NCBI RefSeq assembly: GCF_023913775.1
Contig: NZ_JAMXAX010000001.1
Coordinates: 204,898-268,897 of the forward strand
Length of the DNA stretch: 64,000 nucleotides
Reading direction: 5' to 3'
Source: Acidovorax facilis
GTDB taxonomy: Bacteria > Pseudomonadota > Gammaproteobacteria > Burkholderiales > Burkholderiaceae_C
Both the position numbers and the translations under genes were made by a program. This document shows, in pieces, positions 36,002-46,025 of the stretch. Below the pieces are notes generated by a model. It did not search any database and was not told the DNA's origin. It was given only the letters and a program-made list of their open reading frames with translations. Position 1 is the first letter of the stretch. The number at the start of each line of letters is the position of its first letter.

Positions 36002-37131
36002 CCACCACTGCCGTGTTGAACCGCATCGACGTGGAGTACGAGCAGCCGCTCGATACCGAGGAAGGCTCCGTCTGCTCCACCAAACATGCCTGGGCACGCG
36101 TGCCACCCGAACCCACGCAGGCCGAGCGCCTCGCGCTCAAGGACAAGATTCGCCGCCTGCTGAAAGAGAAAAATGCGGTGATGGTGTCGCACTACTACGT
36201 GCACCCCGATCTGCAGGATCTGGCCGAGGAAACTGGCGGCCTGGTGAGCGACTCGCTGGAGATGGCCCGCTTTGGCCGCGACCATGCCGCGCAGACCCTG
36301 GTGGTGAGCGGCGTACGCTTCATGGGTGAGACGGCCAAGATTTTGAGCCCCGAAAAGACCGTGCTCATGCCCGACCTGGATGCGACCTGCTCGCTCGACC
36401 TGGGCTGTCCTGTGGAGGAATTCAGCGCGTTCTGCGACGCCCACCCCGACCGCGCCGTGGTGGTCTACGCCAACACCAGCGCGGCCGTGAAGGCGCGGGC
36501 CGATTGGCTGGTCACATCCAGCTGCGCGCTCGACATCGTCGGCGCCTTGAAGGCAGCAGGGCAAAAGATCCTCTGGGCGCCCGACCGCCACCTGGGCGCC
36601 TACATCCAGCGCGAAACTGGGGCCGACATGGTGTTCTGGAACGGCGCCTGCATCGTGCACGACGAGTTCAAAGCCTTCGAGCTGGAGGCGCTCAAAAAAG
36701 AACACCCCCACGCCAAGGTGCTGGTCCACCCCGAAAGCCCTGCGGACGTGATCGCCCTGGCCGACGCCGTGGGTTCCACCAGTGCCATCCTGAAAGCCGC
36801 GCGCGAGATGGAAGCCACCGAGTTCATCGTGGCCACCGACAACGGCATGATGCACAAGCTGCGCACGCTGAACCCCGGCAAGGTGTTCATTGAGGCCCCC
36901 ACCGCCGGCAACAGCGCCACCTGCAAGAGTTGCGCACACTGCCCCTGGATGGCGATGAACGGCCTGGCCGATGTGGCGCGGGTGCTGGAGACCGGCGCCA
37001 ACGCGATCCATGTGGACCCGGCGCTGATCCCGCGCGCGCGCCAGCCGATTGACCGCATGCTGGCCTTCACGGCCGCGCTGAGGAACGGGCAGCCCACGGC
37101 GGGCTTGGTCCCTGGCATCGGGGCCGCCTGA
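35998..37131 (+). CDS. nadA: Quinolinate synthase NadA
   Basis: This 377-residue iron-sulfur enzyme condenses iminoaspartate with dihydroxyacetone phosphate to give quinolinate. The three cluster Cys positions are in [22 protein letters not shown] and [50 protein letters not shown] and the [16 protein letters not shown] loop are canonical. It is translationally coupled to nadC. nadB, which supplies iminoaspartate, lies at 52.4-54 kb on the other strand, so the whole de novo pathway to nicotinate mononucleotide is in this window but split. Confidence 0.95.
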   Translation: MTTTAVLNRIDVEYEQPLDTEEGSVCSTKHAWARVPPEPTQAERLALKDKIRRLLKEKNAVMVSHYYVHPDLQDLAEETGGLVSDSLEMARFGRDHAAQTLVVSGVRFMGETAKILSPEKTVLMPDLDATCSLDLGCPVEEFSAFCDAHPDRAVVVYANTSAAVKARADWLVTSSCALDIVGALKAAGQKILWAPDRHLGAYIQRETGADMVFWNGACIVHDEFKAFELEALKKEHPHAKVLVHPESPADVIALADAVGSTSAILKAAREMEATEFIVATDNGMMHKLRTLNPGKVFIEAPTAGNSATCKSCAHCPWMAMNGLADVARVLETGANAIHVDPALIPRARQPIDRMLAFTAALRNGQPTAGLVPGIGAA

Positions 37132-37176
37132 GGCATCACGCAGGTATTGAATCGTGGCGCACCCGACGGGCGCGGA

Positions 37177-37932
37177 CTAAGCCACGCCGTCCACAATGAC
37201 GTGCCGCGTGCCCGCCGAGCAGCTTTCAATGCGGGCCCGGATGCGATAGACATCGCGCAGCATGGCTGCCGTGATCACCTGCTCGCAAGGCCCGCTGTGC
37301 TGCGCCTGGCCGTTGGCGATCACCAGGGCGTGGTCGCAGTAGCGCAGGGCCTGGTTGATGTCGTGCAGCGCGATGAACACGATCAGCCCCCGCTCCTGCG
37401 CCAGCGAGCGCATGAAGTCCAGCACCTGGATCTGACGGTGCAGGTCGAGCGCGCTGGTGGGCTCGTCCATAAGCAGGATCTCGGGGTCGCGCGCCAGCGT
37501 CTGGGCGATGGACACCAGTTGCCGCTGGCCGCCACTGAGTTCCCCCAGGTTGCGAAAGGCCAGGTCTGCGATGCCCAGTGACACGGTGATGGCGTCCACC
37601 TGTGCCAGTTCGGCGTCGCTCACCGCCCAGCCCTGGTGCTGCTGTTTGGCGGCCAGCAGTATGGATTCAACCACCGTGAGCCGCGCGGTGGCGCTGATGT
37701 CCTGCGGCATGTAGCAGATGCCCTCGAGCCCCTTGCGGGAGCCCTGCAGCACTATCTGGCCCGGCCCCTTGAGCATGCCGGCCACGCGCTTGAACAGGGT
37801 GGATTTGCCCGCCGCATTGGGCCCGATCACTGCCACCACCTGCCCCGCGTGGAAGACGGGGGTGTTGACGTTCGCAAGTACCGTGCGGCTGCCATAGTGC
37901 GCGCCCACCCCTTGCAACTGGAGCGTCACCAT
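37177..37932 (-). CDS. Iron-siderophore type ABC transporter, ATP-binding protein
   Basis: This is a 251-residue FecE/FepC-type ATPase. Walker A is GPNAAGKSTLF, with Ala-Ala where Gly-Ala or Asn-Gly is usual; the Q-loop region is CYMPQDIS, the signature LSGGQRQLVSIAQTL, Walker B ILLMDEPTSALD and the switch His VFIALHDINQALRYC. It is the last gene of the iron-uptake operon and overlaps the permease gene by 7 bp. It powers uptake of a ferric-siderophore, heme-like or cobalamin-like ligand through the adjacent permease. Confidence 0.9.
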   Translation of the reverse strand: MVTLQLQGVGAHYGSRTVLANVNTPVFHAGQVVAVIGPNAAGKSTLFKRVAGMLKGPGQIVLQGSRKGLEGICYMPQDISATARLTVVESILLAAKQQHQGWAVSDAELAQVDAITVSLGIADLAFRNLGELSGGQRQLVSIAQTLARDPEILLMDEPTSALDLHRQIQVLDFMRSLAQERGLIVFIALHDINQALRYCDHALVIANGQAQHSGPCEQVITAAMLRDVYRIRARIESCSAGTRHVIVDGVA

Positions 37933-38990
37933 GAGCGCTCCCTGCGGCCCAGGATGAGCGAGATGAAGAAGGGCACTCCTATGAGCGAGGTCACGACGCC
38001 GATGGGAAAGATGGCCCCAGGGATCAGCGTTTTGCTGACCACCGAGCTGATCGACAGCAGCAATGCGCCGGTCATGACCGACGCAGGCAGGAAGAACCGC
38101 TGGTCTTCGCCGATCAGCATGCGTGCAATGTGCGGGCCCACCAGGCCGACAAAGCCGATAGTGCCGACAAATGCCACCGGGAAGGCTGCCAGAAGGCTGA
38201 TCAGCACCAGCGTTTGCAGCCGCAGGCGCGCCACGTTGATGCCGAAGCTGGCGGCCTTGTCATCGCCCAGGCGCAGGGCCGTCAGTGCCCAGCTGTTGCG
38301 CGCAAAAAGGGGCAGCGTGACCACAAGAACCAGGCAGGTCACACCCAGCTTCGGCCAGGTGGCCTTGGTCAGGCTGCCCATGGTCCAGAACACCACGGCC
38401 GCGACGGCTTGCTCGGTGGCGAAATACTGCACCAGCGCCAGCAGCGCATTGAAAGTGAACACCAGCGCAATACCCAGCAGCACGATGGTCTCGGTGGTCA
38501 CGCCGCGTTTCATGCTCAGCAGGTGGATCAACCCGGCCGACAGCATCGCCATCACAAAGGCATTCAGCGGCACCACATACCCGGCCACCGTGGGGAACAG
38601 GGCAACGCCGAAGGCCAGCCCGAGCGCGGCGCCAAAGCTGGCCGCCGCCGAAATACCCAGCGTAAACGGACTGGCCAGCGGGTTGTTGAGCGTGGTCTGC
38701 ATCTGTGCGCCCGCCACCGACAGCGCAGCACCCACAGCCAGCGCCATGAGCGCGGTGGGCAGGCGGATGTCCCACACCACCACGCGCAGTTGCACGGGCA
38801 CGCTGTCGGGCCACAGCACAGCCTGCACCACGTCCTTCACGCTGTAGCCCACCGGCCCAAGCGCAAGGTCCAGCAGCAGGCTCAAGGTCGTCAGCACGAA
38901 AAACCCCAGCAGCAGCCAGCGCTTGCGGCGCACCAGGGCACGGTAGCCAGCGCCCTGGCTTGCAGGGGGTGCCATCGCCGTGGTCGTCAT
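37926..38990 (-). CDS. Iron-siderophore type ABC transporter permease (FecCD family)
   Basis: This 354-residue protein has about ten membrane segments. FecCD/BtuC markers include RLPTALMALAVGAALSVAGA, QTTLNNPLASPFTLGISAAA and the C-terminal GFVGLVGPHIARMLIGEDQR, the coupling-helix motif that contacts the ATPase. One chain presumably forms a homodimer, since no second permease gene is present. Its ATG overlaps the stop of the binding-protein gene by 4 bp, and its end overlaps the ATPase gene. Confidence 0.9.
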   Translation of the reverse strand: MTTTAMAPPASQGAGYRALVRRKRWLLLGFFVLTTLSLLLDLALGPVGYSVKDVVQAVLWPDSVPVQLRVVVWDIRLPTALMALAVGAALSVAGAQMQTTLNNPLASPFTLGISAAASFGAALGLAFGVALFPTVAGYVVPLNAFVMAMLSAGLIHLLSMKRGVTTETIVLLGIALVFTFNALLALVQYFATEQAVAAVVFWTMGSLTKATWPKLGVTCLVLVVTLPLFARNSWALTALRLGDDKAASFGINVARLRLQTLVLISLLAAFPVAFVGTIGFVGLVGPHIARMLIGEDQRFFLPASVMTGALLLSISSVVSKTLIPGAIFPIGVVTSLIGVPFFISLILGRRERSW

Positions 38991-40222
38991 GGGGCAGCCT
39001 TGGCGGTGGAGGGCGCTGCGGAGGCTGTGGGTGTTGCGCCATCCAGGCTCACGAAGTAGCCGGGTTCATAAGGCACGGGCAGAAAGCGTTCGTGCATCTC
39101 ACGGTAGGTGGCGTCCGGGTCGAGGTCTGTGAACAAGTCCGGGTGGAACCACTTGGCCAACTGCTGGATGGCCACAAACTCGTACGGGCTGTTGTAGAAC
39201 TGGTGCCAGATGGCGTGGAACGCGCGTTCTTGCGCAGCCCGGGTGCCGGTGTAGGCGGGGCGGCGGGTATAGGTCTCCAGCTTGCGCCGGGCCTCTGCCA
39301 GGTCGGCACCAGGGCCCACGCCAATCCAGTGGCCCGAGGGTACGTAGGCCTCCCAGTTGGCGCTGGTGACCACGACCTGGTCGGGGTTGGAGGCGATTAC
39401 CTGCTCGGGGTTGAGCTGGCCGAAGGTGCCGGGAATCACGCCCTTGGCAACGTTCGTGCCCCCCGCCACTTCCACGTATTTGCCGAAGTTCTCGTTGCCA
39501 AAGCTCAGGCAGCAGTCTTCGGTGTAGCCGCCGATGCGTTCGATGAACACCTTGGGGCGCGGGGGCTGCTCGGCGGCGATGGTGTCTGCCACGCGCCGGA
39601 TCTGCGCCGTGCGGTAGGCGATGAACTCTTCGGCACGCGCTTCCTTGCCAAACAGCCGGCCCATCAGGCGCATGGTGGGCTCGGTGTTCTCCATGGGGCG
39701 ATGGCGAAAGTCTACATACACCACCGGAATTCCGAGCGCCGCCAGTTTCTCGATGTAGCGCGCGTCATCGGTGGCCCGTTGGGCCTCGATGTTCAGCAGG
39801 ATCACATCGGGCTTTTGCGCAATGGCCTGCTCGATGTCGAAGGTGCCGTCTTCAAAGCCCCCAAAGGTGGGAATGTCGGCGATGCGCGGAAATTTCTTGG
39901 CGTACGCCGAATAGGTGTCAGGGTCGGCCTGGATCAGGTCCTTGCGCCAGCCCACAATGCGCTGGATCGGGTTGTCTGTATCGAGTGCGGCCACCAGGTA
40001 CAGCTGCCGCCCTTCGCCCAGGATCACGCGCTGCACAGGCACCCGCACCTGCACGTTGCGCCCCAGCAGGTCGGTCACCGTGACGTGGTGGCTGCCGGAG
40101 GGCGGGGGTGATGCAGCGCCTTCGGGGGCTGCGGCCGGAGAAACCAGAAGAATGCCGGCGGCGGCGATGCCTGCCAGCACAAGGATAAGAAGCGCGATGC
40201 GCCAGCGGTGACCCATTGCCAT
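38987..40222 (-). CDS. ABC transporter substrate-binding protein, FecB/BtuF-like
   Basis: This 411-residue protein is longer than usual FecB-type proteins (about 300-350). The N-terminus is a hydrophobic anchor or uncleaved signal (RIALLILVLAGIAAAGILLV) followed by a Pro/Ser linker. The periplasmic-binding fold starts at HHVTVTDLLGRNVQVRVPVQ. Markers include EQAIAQKPDVILLN, IPVVYVDFRHRP and GGTNVAKGVIPGTFGQLNPE. A Cys pair in GGYTEDCCLSFG is unusual and might take part in ligand or disulfide chemistry. It is translated before the permease in the same operon. The ligand is probably a ferric complex. Confidence 0.87.
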   Translation of the reverse strand: MAMGHRWRIALLILVLAGIAAAGILLVSPAAAPEGAASPPPSGSHHVTVTDLLGRNVQVRVPVQRVILGEGRQLYLVAALDTDNPIQRIVGWRKDLIQADPDTYSAYAKKFPRIADIPTFGGFEDGTFDIEQAIAQKPDVILLNIEAQRATDDARYIEKLAALGIPVVYVDFRHRPMENTEPTMRLMGRLFGKEARAEEFIAYRTAQIRRVADTIAAEQPPRPKVFIERIGGYTEDCCLSFGNENFGKYVEVAGGTNVAKGVIPGTFGQLNPEQVIASNPDQVVVTSANWEAYVPSGHWIGVGPGADLAEARRKLETYTRRPAYTGTRAAQERAFHAIWHQFYNSPYEFVAIQQLAKWFHPDLFTDLDPDATYREMHERFLPVPYEPGYFVSLDGATPTASAAPSTAKAAP

Positions 40223-40282
40223 GTCAAAGACTCTTTGTGAATGAAGGGGTGGGGAGGAAAAAGATGCGATGCGCTGCGGGGC

Positions 40283-41548
40283 TCATGGCCCGGCAAGGCC
40301 GGCTGCGCCTGGCCGGGTGCCGCGCATGCGCAGCACGGCGACGATGACCGCGAGGGCGCAGGCATAGGCCCCCGCAACGAGGAAGTAGGTGGAGTGCAGG
40401 CCCAGCAGTTGGGTCAGGCCTCCGCCCAGTGCGATGCCGGCCATGGACGAGAACTGGGCGGTGCTCTGCGCCACGCCCAGAATGCGCCCCTGGTGCTGCC
40501 CGCTCGTGGCATGCGAAATCTGGGCCATCAGCACCGGTGTGGTGGCACCCAGCAGCACACCCCAGGCAAAGTGCAGTGCGATAAAAAATGCCACGCTGTG
40601 AGTAGCCCCCGCCAGCACCATCAGCAAGGCGCAGGCGGCAGCCACCCAGGCCATGCGGACCAGGGCGTCGGGGCCCTGCAAGCGCTCGAAGTAGCGCGCC
40701 CAGAGCGTGGCCGACACGATGAACCCCATGGAAAGAAGCCCGTAACACAGGCCCACCACCCAGTTGTCCATGGCAAACACCGAGCGGACATACATCGCAA
40801 ATGGGGTTTGCGTGAGCATGCGGGCCACCAGCAGGATGCCCAGCACGGCCAGCAGCCCTGCCACGGGGGACGCAAACCAGGACGATGGTTGCAGCGGCGC
40901 TGCGTTGCCTGACGTGGGCGGCAGTGATGGCACTGCCTTCACGCCCTGGGCGCTGCCTGCGGCAGGACGGGGCGGCAGCAGCACGGCCACGGCTGCAGCG
41001 CACACTGCGCACAGCAGCGCTGCGATGAGGTTGATCCAGAAGAACGTGGCGTGGTCCAGGATGAGCCCGCCCGCCAGCGCCCCCGCCAGCGAGCCCACGT
41101 TGGTGGACACCTGCAGGTAGGCAAACAGGCGCCCCCGGACCGCTGGCACCACGGCGCTCACACCGTAGGCCTGCGCCGGTGCCAGATAGCCTGCGCACGC
41201 CCCTTGCAGAAAGCGCAGTGCCAGGATTGTCCAGACATCCTGCGTAAAGGTCAGGGCCAGCTGTGTGATGGCCAGCCCCAGAAGCGCCCGGACCATCATG
41301 GGCTTGTGCCCGAAGCGGTCCCCCACCTTGCCCCAGAACGTGCTGGTGAGCGCCACGCCCAACATGGGACCCACATACACGGCAATGCCCGCAAACGCCA
41401 GCACGCCGGGCGATGCGCCCAGGGACTGCAGGTGCACCGGCCAGAAGGGCCAGCTCATTTCCATGGCGCCCATGGAAATGAGCTGGATCACGAACAGTGC
41501 GTGAACCAGGCGGGGCAGGGCGCCGGATGCGGCTGGCGTGGGGTGCAT
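40283..41548 (-). CDS. MFS transporter in siderophore cluster
   Basis: This 421-residue, 12-segment permease has motif A-like GKVGDRFGHKPMMVRALLGL and a long central loop of low complexity (PPRPAAGSAQGVKAVPSLPP). It lies between the TonB receptor and the ABC binding protein on the same strand with 59-60 bp gaps. MFS proteins in this position commonly export siderophores or move ferric complexes across the inner membrane. The direction here is unknown. Context ties it to iron handling. Confidence 0.87.
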   Translation of the reverse strand: MHPTPAASGALPRLVHALFVIQLISMGAMEMSWPFWPVHLQSLGASPGVLAFAGIAVYVGPMLGVALTSTFWGKVGDRFGHKPMMVRALLGLAITQLALTFTQDVWTILALRFLQGACAGYLAPAQAYGVSAVVPAVRGRLFAYLQVSTNVGSLAGALAGGLILDHATFFWINLIAALLCAVCAAAVAVLLPPRPAAGSAQGVKAVPSLPPTSGNAAPLQPSSWFASPVAGLLAVLGILLVARMLTQTPFAMYVRSVFAMDNWVVGLCYGLLSMGFIVSATLWARYFERLQGPDALVRMAWVAAACALLMVLAGATHSVAFFIALHFAWGVLLGATTPVLMAQISHATSGQHQGRILGVAQSTAQFSSMAGIALGGGLTQLLGLHSTYFLVAGAYACALAVIVAVLRMRGTRPGAAGLAGP

Positions 41549-41607
41549 CAGGCTGGTTCAGTGGCCTGAGCCTCGCCATCGTACTGTTGTGATCGCATGG
41601 CCGTGCC

Positions 41608-43833
41608 TCAGAAATCAACGGTGGCCGACACCACCAGGGAACGTGGCGCACCCTGCACCAGGCTGCCGTACTGCGATACGCTGGCCCAGTAAGCGCGGTC
41701 TGCCACGTTGCGCAGGTTGGCACGGAACGTCGTGGGCTTGCCGGCGATCTGTGTGCGGTAGCGGGCGCCCAGGTCTGCGGTGGTCCACGATGGAATGCCC
41801 AGCGTGTTCGCGCGGTCCACATACTGCTTTCCGGTGTGGGTGATACCCCCGCTCAGTGCCAGGCCCGGCACCCAGGGCAGATCCCACTCCAGCCCCAGGT
41901 TGGCCTGCACCGAGGGGACGCCGATGGCTTTCTTGCCCTGCGTGGCCGCGCTGTTGGTCTGGCTCAGCACACCTTGCAGCAGCGTCACGCCGCCAGTGAC
42001 GGAGACGCCAGGCACCACACGGCCGGAGGCGTTCAGTTCCACCCCCCGATTGCGCTGCTTGGCATCCACTGCAAACAGACCGTTGGTTTGTTGGCCGCTG
42101 GGCTTGGTGATCTCGAACAGGCTCAGCGAGCTGATCATCCGACCCCATTCGAACTTGGCGCCGATTTCCTTTTGTTTGGCTTTGTAGGGCGCAAACACCT
42201 CGCCCGCGTTGGAGGCAGTGGCCGGAGCGATGTCGCCCTTGCTCAGGCCTTCGATGTAGTTGGCGTAAAGCGCCACGTTCTGCCAGGGTTTGACCACCAG
42301 GCCCGCCAGCGGCGTCACTGCGCTCTGGTCGTACGACGAGGCGACGGCGCCCGTGGTGGTGTTGAAGTTGTCGGACTCCACACGCTGGCGGCGCACGCCC
42401 AGCAGCAGCTGCACCCGGTCGTCCAGCATCGACAGGGTGTCGGCCAGCGCGATGCTGGACAGCTCTGTGTCGGCCACCCGCGCGACCTGGGCCGGGGCGG
42501 CCACATTCTGCGCCGGGCTGTTCACCGGCGCGTAGATGTTGGACAACACGGTGGTGCCGTTGACGGAACCACGACCCAGGCGGTCGTGGTAGGTGCTGGC
42601 CTGCAGCGTGACCGTGTGGCGGATGCTGCCGGTGGCGAACTTGGTGCGCAGCCCGGCGTCCGCCGTGCTCCGGTCCACCTCGAACTGAAAGCGTTGCGGC
42701 AACGTGCTGGTGTCGCCCTGCACGTTGAGCAGGGTGGGGTTGCCAAAGAGCCGGTCTACCCGTGTGCGTCCGCCGCCTGCGCTGGCGAACGCGGTGGTCT
42801 GGTCGTTCAGGTCGTATTCCAGGCGCAGCAGCAGGGAGCGGTCGGTGGTTTCAAACCATTCCCAGGGCTGGCTCACGTTGCGCCGGCCATCGGGTGCGGC
42901 CGGTACGGCCGTGGCCCCTGCGGCCAGAAACGGCCGACGCTGTGGCGCATCGACACTTTCCTTCTGCGCGATGGCGTCCATGGTGGCGCGCAGCCGTTCT
43001 CCCTGGTAGTCGAGCGCGATCGCTCCCACGTCCGCCTTGCGCGACTGGTTGTCCAGCAGCGTGTCGCCCTGGTGGTGGCTGCCGTTGATGCGCACGCCCC
43101 ACTGGCGTTCGGGGCCAAACCGGCGGCTCAGGTCGATCTGGCCACCGCCCTGTGCGGAGGGTCCAACGTCGGCGGAGATGCGTGTGAGCGGGGCGCTGGT
43201 GGCACGCTTGGGCACGATGTTGATGGTGCCGCCCACGCTGCTGGCCGGGGACATGCCAAACAGCAGCGCTGCGGGCCCTTTGACCAGCTCGATGCGCTCC
43301 GCGTAGTCGGCCAGCACGCGGTAGTTGGGGGCGATGCCATAGACGCCGTCAAAGGCGATTTCGCCCGAGTTCTGGTCGCCCACCGGGAAGCCTCGGATGA
43401 AGAACGAGTCCAGCTGGTCGCCGGAGTGGCCTGAGAGCCGGACCGACGAATCGTTCTTCACGATGTCGGCAATGGTGACGGCCTGTTGGTCCTGCACCAT
43501 CTGCGACGTGTAGCTGGTGGCGCTGAGCGGTGCGTTCAGGGTGTCGGTGTTGCCCAGCAGCCCCAGTCGGCCACCGCGCGCTGTGTGCCCGTTGCCGATG
43601 GTGGCGGGCAGCCCTGCATCGCCGTCTGCCGTGACCTGGACCTCGGGCAGGGCACGGGGGCGGTCGGCGGCGTCCGGAGATGCGGTCTGAGCGCCTGCCG
43701 GGGCCATGATGCCGGCCGTGACCAGACTGGCGAGCGCCAGGCGTGTGGCGGCCGCGAGGGGGTGAAGGGGGGCCGCGCGAGCGGCGTCCAACGAAGAAGA
43801 AGGCAGAGAGCCTGGCACGGTCGGTGGCAGCAC
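41608..43833 (-). CDS. TonB-dependent siderophore receptor
   Basis: This outer-membrane receptor has about 741 residues. I place the start at GTG 43833 because AAGGA precedes it by six bases; upstream only a TTG codon (43911) is in frame. The signal region runs to about APAGAQ. The plug domain (about 60-190) has LNAPLSATSYTSQMVQDQQA and SSVRLSGHSGDQLDSFFIRG, typical of ferric-siderophore receptors, followed by IELVKGPAALLFGMSPA. The barrel ends LVVSATVDF with the terminal Phe. It leads the operon with MFS, binding protein, permease and ATPase, and a Fur-like box lies upstream. Confidence 0.9.
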   Translation of the reverse strand: MLPPTVPGSLPSSSLDAARAAPLHPLAAATRLALASLVTAGIMAPAGAQTASPDAADRPRALPEVQVTADGDAGLPATIGNGHTARGGRLGLLGNTDTLNAPLSATSYTSQMVQDQQAVTIADIVKNDSSVRLSGHSGDQLDSFFIRGFPVGDQNSGEIAFDGVYGIAPNYRVLADYAERIELVKGPAALLFGMSPASSVGGTINIVPKRATSAPLTRISADVGPSAQGGGQIDLSRRFGPERQWGVRINGSHHQGDTLLDNQSRKADVGAIALDYQGERLRATMDAIAQKESVDAPQRRPFLAAGATAVPAAPDGRRNVSQPWEWFETTDRSLLLRLEYDLNDQTTAFASAGGGRTRVDRLFGNPTLLNVQGDTSTLPQRFQFEVDRSTADAGLRTKFATGSIRHTVTLQASTYHDRLGRGSVNGTTVLSNIYAPVNSPAQNVAAPAQVARVADTELSSIALADTLSMLDDRVQLLLGVRRQRVESDNFNTTTGAVASSYDQSAVTPLAGLVVKPWQNVALYANYIEGLSKGDIAPATASNAGEVFAPYKAKQKEIGAKFEWGRMISSLSLFEITKPSGQQTNGLFAVDAKQRNRGVELNASGRVVPGVSVTGGVTLLQGVLSQTNSAATQGKKAIGVPSVQANLGLEWDLPWVPGLALSGGITHTGKQYVDRANTLGIPSWTTADLGARYRTQIAGKPTTFRANLRNVADRAYWASVSQYGSLVQGAPRSLVVSATVDF

Positions 43834-43915
43834 AGTGGTTCCTTGAGGGGGCAGGAGGCTGGCTGGCGACGGCTGGCTGCTTGGGGCGCATGGCAATGCA
43901 CCGTATGGCAAAAAT

Positions 43916-43937
43916 TATAAACAAGAATTATTCGCAT
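43916..43937 (-). promoter_or_regulatory. Probable Fur box
   Basis: On the minus strand the sequence reads ATGCGAATAATTCTTGTTTA then TA, close to Fur sites of the AATGATTCTCATTT type seen in betaproteobacteria. It is in an AT-rich island about 80 bp before the receptor start and 150 bp before divergent pabB. The assignment is by pattern only. Confidence 0.55.
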
Positions 43938-44087
43938 TTGATGGATTTTTTGCTTGCACTTGCAACAGGACCGCGCTGCCCACCCTCCGCAGAGTCCAGC
44001 CCTGCGGCGTTTACGATAGGCGGCTGCCCTTGTTTGCCTCAAGGCGCCCGTTTCCTTCAAGGTGCTGCCGCCGCGCCCGCCATTTCC

Positions 44088-45908
44088 ATGAATTCCTGCA
44101 TCGACTTCAGTGCCGCGCTGGCCCCGTCAGCGCCCCGCCTTCGCCATGCCTTCCGCGCGCCCCGCGCCGTGCTGTCGGCCCGTGGTCTGGCCGAGGTGCG
44201 CCCCGTTCTCGATGCCGTGTTTGCTGCCGCGCAGGCAGGCGCATGGTGCGTGGGCTACGTGCGCTACGAGGCGGCTCCAGCCTTCGATGCAGCCTTGCAG
44301 GTGCATGCCGCCCAGGGGCCGCTGGCCTGGTTTGCCGTCCATGACGAAGCGCTGCCGTGGCCCGGGGAAGCCGCTGCAGATGCGGCCGATGTAGCCCATG
44401 TGGAGTGGACCTCGGGCCCCTCGCGCGCGGAGTTCGATGCAGCCTTGGCCCGCATCCACCAGGCCATCGGCGATGGCGAGCTGTACCAGGTCAACTACAC
44501 CGCGCCGCTGTCGGGCCAGTTGCTGCAGGGCAGTGCACAGGCCTTGTTCCAGGCTTTGCAGCGCTCGCAGCCCGGCGGCTATGCCGCGTTCATCGACACC
44601 GGCAACGAACAGGTGCTTTCGGTGTCGCCCGAATTGTTCTTTGACTGGGAAAGCGGAGCCCATGGTGACCCGGCGGGTGGGGCCATCCTGGCGCGCCCCA
44701 TGAAAGGCACCGCGCCACGTGGCGCCACGCCTGCGCAGGATGTGGCCAACGCTGAGCACCTGCGCTCGTCGCCCAAGGAGCGGGCTGAGAACGTGATGAT
44801 CGTGGACCTGCTGCGCAATGACATATCCCGCATCGCGCTGCCGCACAGCGTGCGTGTGCCCGCGCTGTTTGCCACCGAAGCCCTGCCCACCGTGTGGCAG
44901 ATGACGTCGGACGTGACGGCCCGCACGCGGCCCGGTACCACGCTGACCGACGTGTTTGCTGCGCTGTTTCCCTGCGGCTCCATCACCGGTGCGCCCAAGG
45001 TGGGCGCCATGCAGATGATCCATGCGGTGGAGCCCGCACCGCGCGGCGTGTACTGCGGCGCCGTGGGCGTGGTGCGGCCTGTGGGTGCCGGCGGGGCAGA
45101 TGGGCGGCACCGCGTGGCGGCCACCTTCAACGTGCCCATTCGCACCGTGGTGCTGCGCACCGACGGCGGCCACACCCAGGCCACCTGCGGCATTGGCAGT
45201 GGCATCACCTCGGGCGCGCAAGCGGACGCCGAATGGAACGAGTGGCGCCACAAGCGCGCCTTCGTGGAGCGTGCGAGCCAGCCTTTTGACCTGCTGGAAA
45301 CTTTGGCGCTGGTGGACGGCCAGTGGCGCCATCTGCCCGAACACCTGGCGCGACTGCAGGCGGCGGCGGTGCATTTTGGCTACCCCTTTGATGACAAGCT
45401 GGTCGAGCAGTGCGTGCGGATGCTGGCAGCGGGACATGGCGCAGGCCTCTGGCGTGTGCGCCTGCTGCTCAATGCCGCAGGTGAGCCCCGGGCCGAGGCC
45501 TTTGCACTGGCCCCCACGCCCGAGCCCGTGCGCCTGCAGCTGGCGCGCAGCCCGCTACCAGAGGCCCATGGTGAATTCGTGCGCCACAAGACCACGCGCC
45601 GCGCGCACTACGCGGCCTTTGCGCCCACGGCCGCCGGGGTGTTCGACACGGTGTTGTGGAACGAGGCGGGTGAGATCACCGAAAGTACCTTCGGCAACAT
45701 CGCCCTGCTGCTCGATGGCCGCTGGGTCACGCCGCCGCTGGCCTGTGGCCTGCTGCCCGGCGTGGGCCGCGCGGTGGCGCTGCGCGAGGGGCGTGTGGCA
45801 GAAGCCGTGGTGCGGCTGCAGGACCTGCCCCGCGTGCAGGGCTGGGCGTTCATCAACAGCCTGCGCGGCTGGTTGGCTGCGGAGTTGGTGGCAGAAGACC
45901 CAGGCTGA
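44088..45908 (+). CDS. pabB: Aminodeoxychorismate synthase component I fused to aminodeoxychorismate lyase (PabB-PabC)
   Basis: This is a 606-residue fusion for p-aminobenzoate synthesis. Residues about 100-380 are the chorismate-binding domain: GELYQVNYTAPL, LARPMKGTAPRG, HLRSSPKERAENVMIVDLLR, LFPCGSITGAPKVGAMQMI and RGVYCGAVGVV. Residues about 395-600 are a class IV PLP aminotransferase/lyase (PabC-like): Lys in VRHKTTRRAHYAAF, ITESTFGNIALLL and ACGLLPGVGRAVAL. It thus carries both the synthase and lyase steps toward folate; the glutaminase PabA is not here. The start at 44088 was chosen as the first Met before family similarity. Confidence 0.9.
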   Translation: MNSCIDFSAALAPSAPRLRHAFRAPRAVLSARGLAEVRPVLDAVFAAAQAGAWCVGYVRYEAAPAFDAALQVHAAQGPLAWFAVHDEALPWPGEAAADAADVAHVEWTSGPSRAEFDAALARIHQAIGDGELYQVNYTAPLSGQLLQGSAQALFQALQRSQPGGYAAFIDTGNEQVLSVSPELFFDWESGAHGDPAGGAILARPMKGTAPRGATPAQDVANAEHLRSSPKERAENVMIVDLLRNDISRIALPHSVRVPALFATEALPTVWQMTSDVTARTRPGTTLTDVFAALFPCGSITGAPKVGAMQMIHAVEPAPRGVYCGAVGVVRPVGAGGADGRHRVAATFNVPIRTVVLRTDGGHTQATCGIGSGITSGAQADAEWNEWRHKRAFVERASQPFDLLETLALVDGQWRHLPEHLARLQAAAVHFGYPFDDKLVEQCVRMLAAGHGAGLWRVRLLLNAAGEPRAEAFALAPTPEPVRLQLARSPLPEAHGEFVRHKTTRRAHYAAFAPTAAGVFDTVLWNEAGEITESTFGNIALLLDGRWVTPPLACGLLPGVGRAVALREGRVAEAVVRLQDLPRVQGWAFINSLRGWLAAELVAEDPG

Positions 45909-45944
45909 TGCATCAAGGCACCCGCCAGGCTTTGGTGGCAAAGA

Positions 45945-45996
45945 GTGTTGCTATTAAAATAATAGCTACAAATGACTATGGATAAGCGGTAGGGCC
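45945..45996. repeat. Short palindromic dispersed repeat, copy 7 (degenerate)
   Basis: TTGCTATTAAAATAATAGCT then a diverged middle and GGATAAGCGGTAGGGCC follow pabBC. The order of blocks fits the family but the inner arm is altered. Confidence 0.6.
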
Positions 45997-46025
45997 GAAT
46001 TTATTCAGAAATTGCCGCCGCTGGT

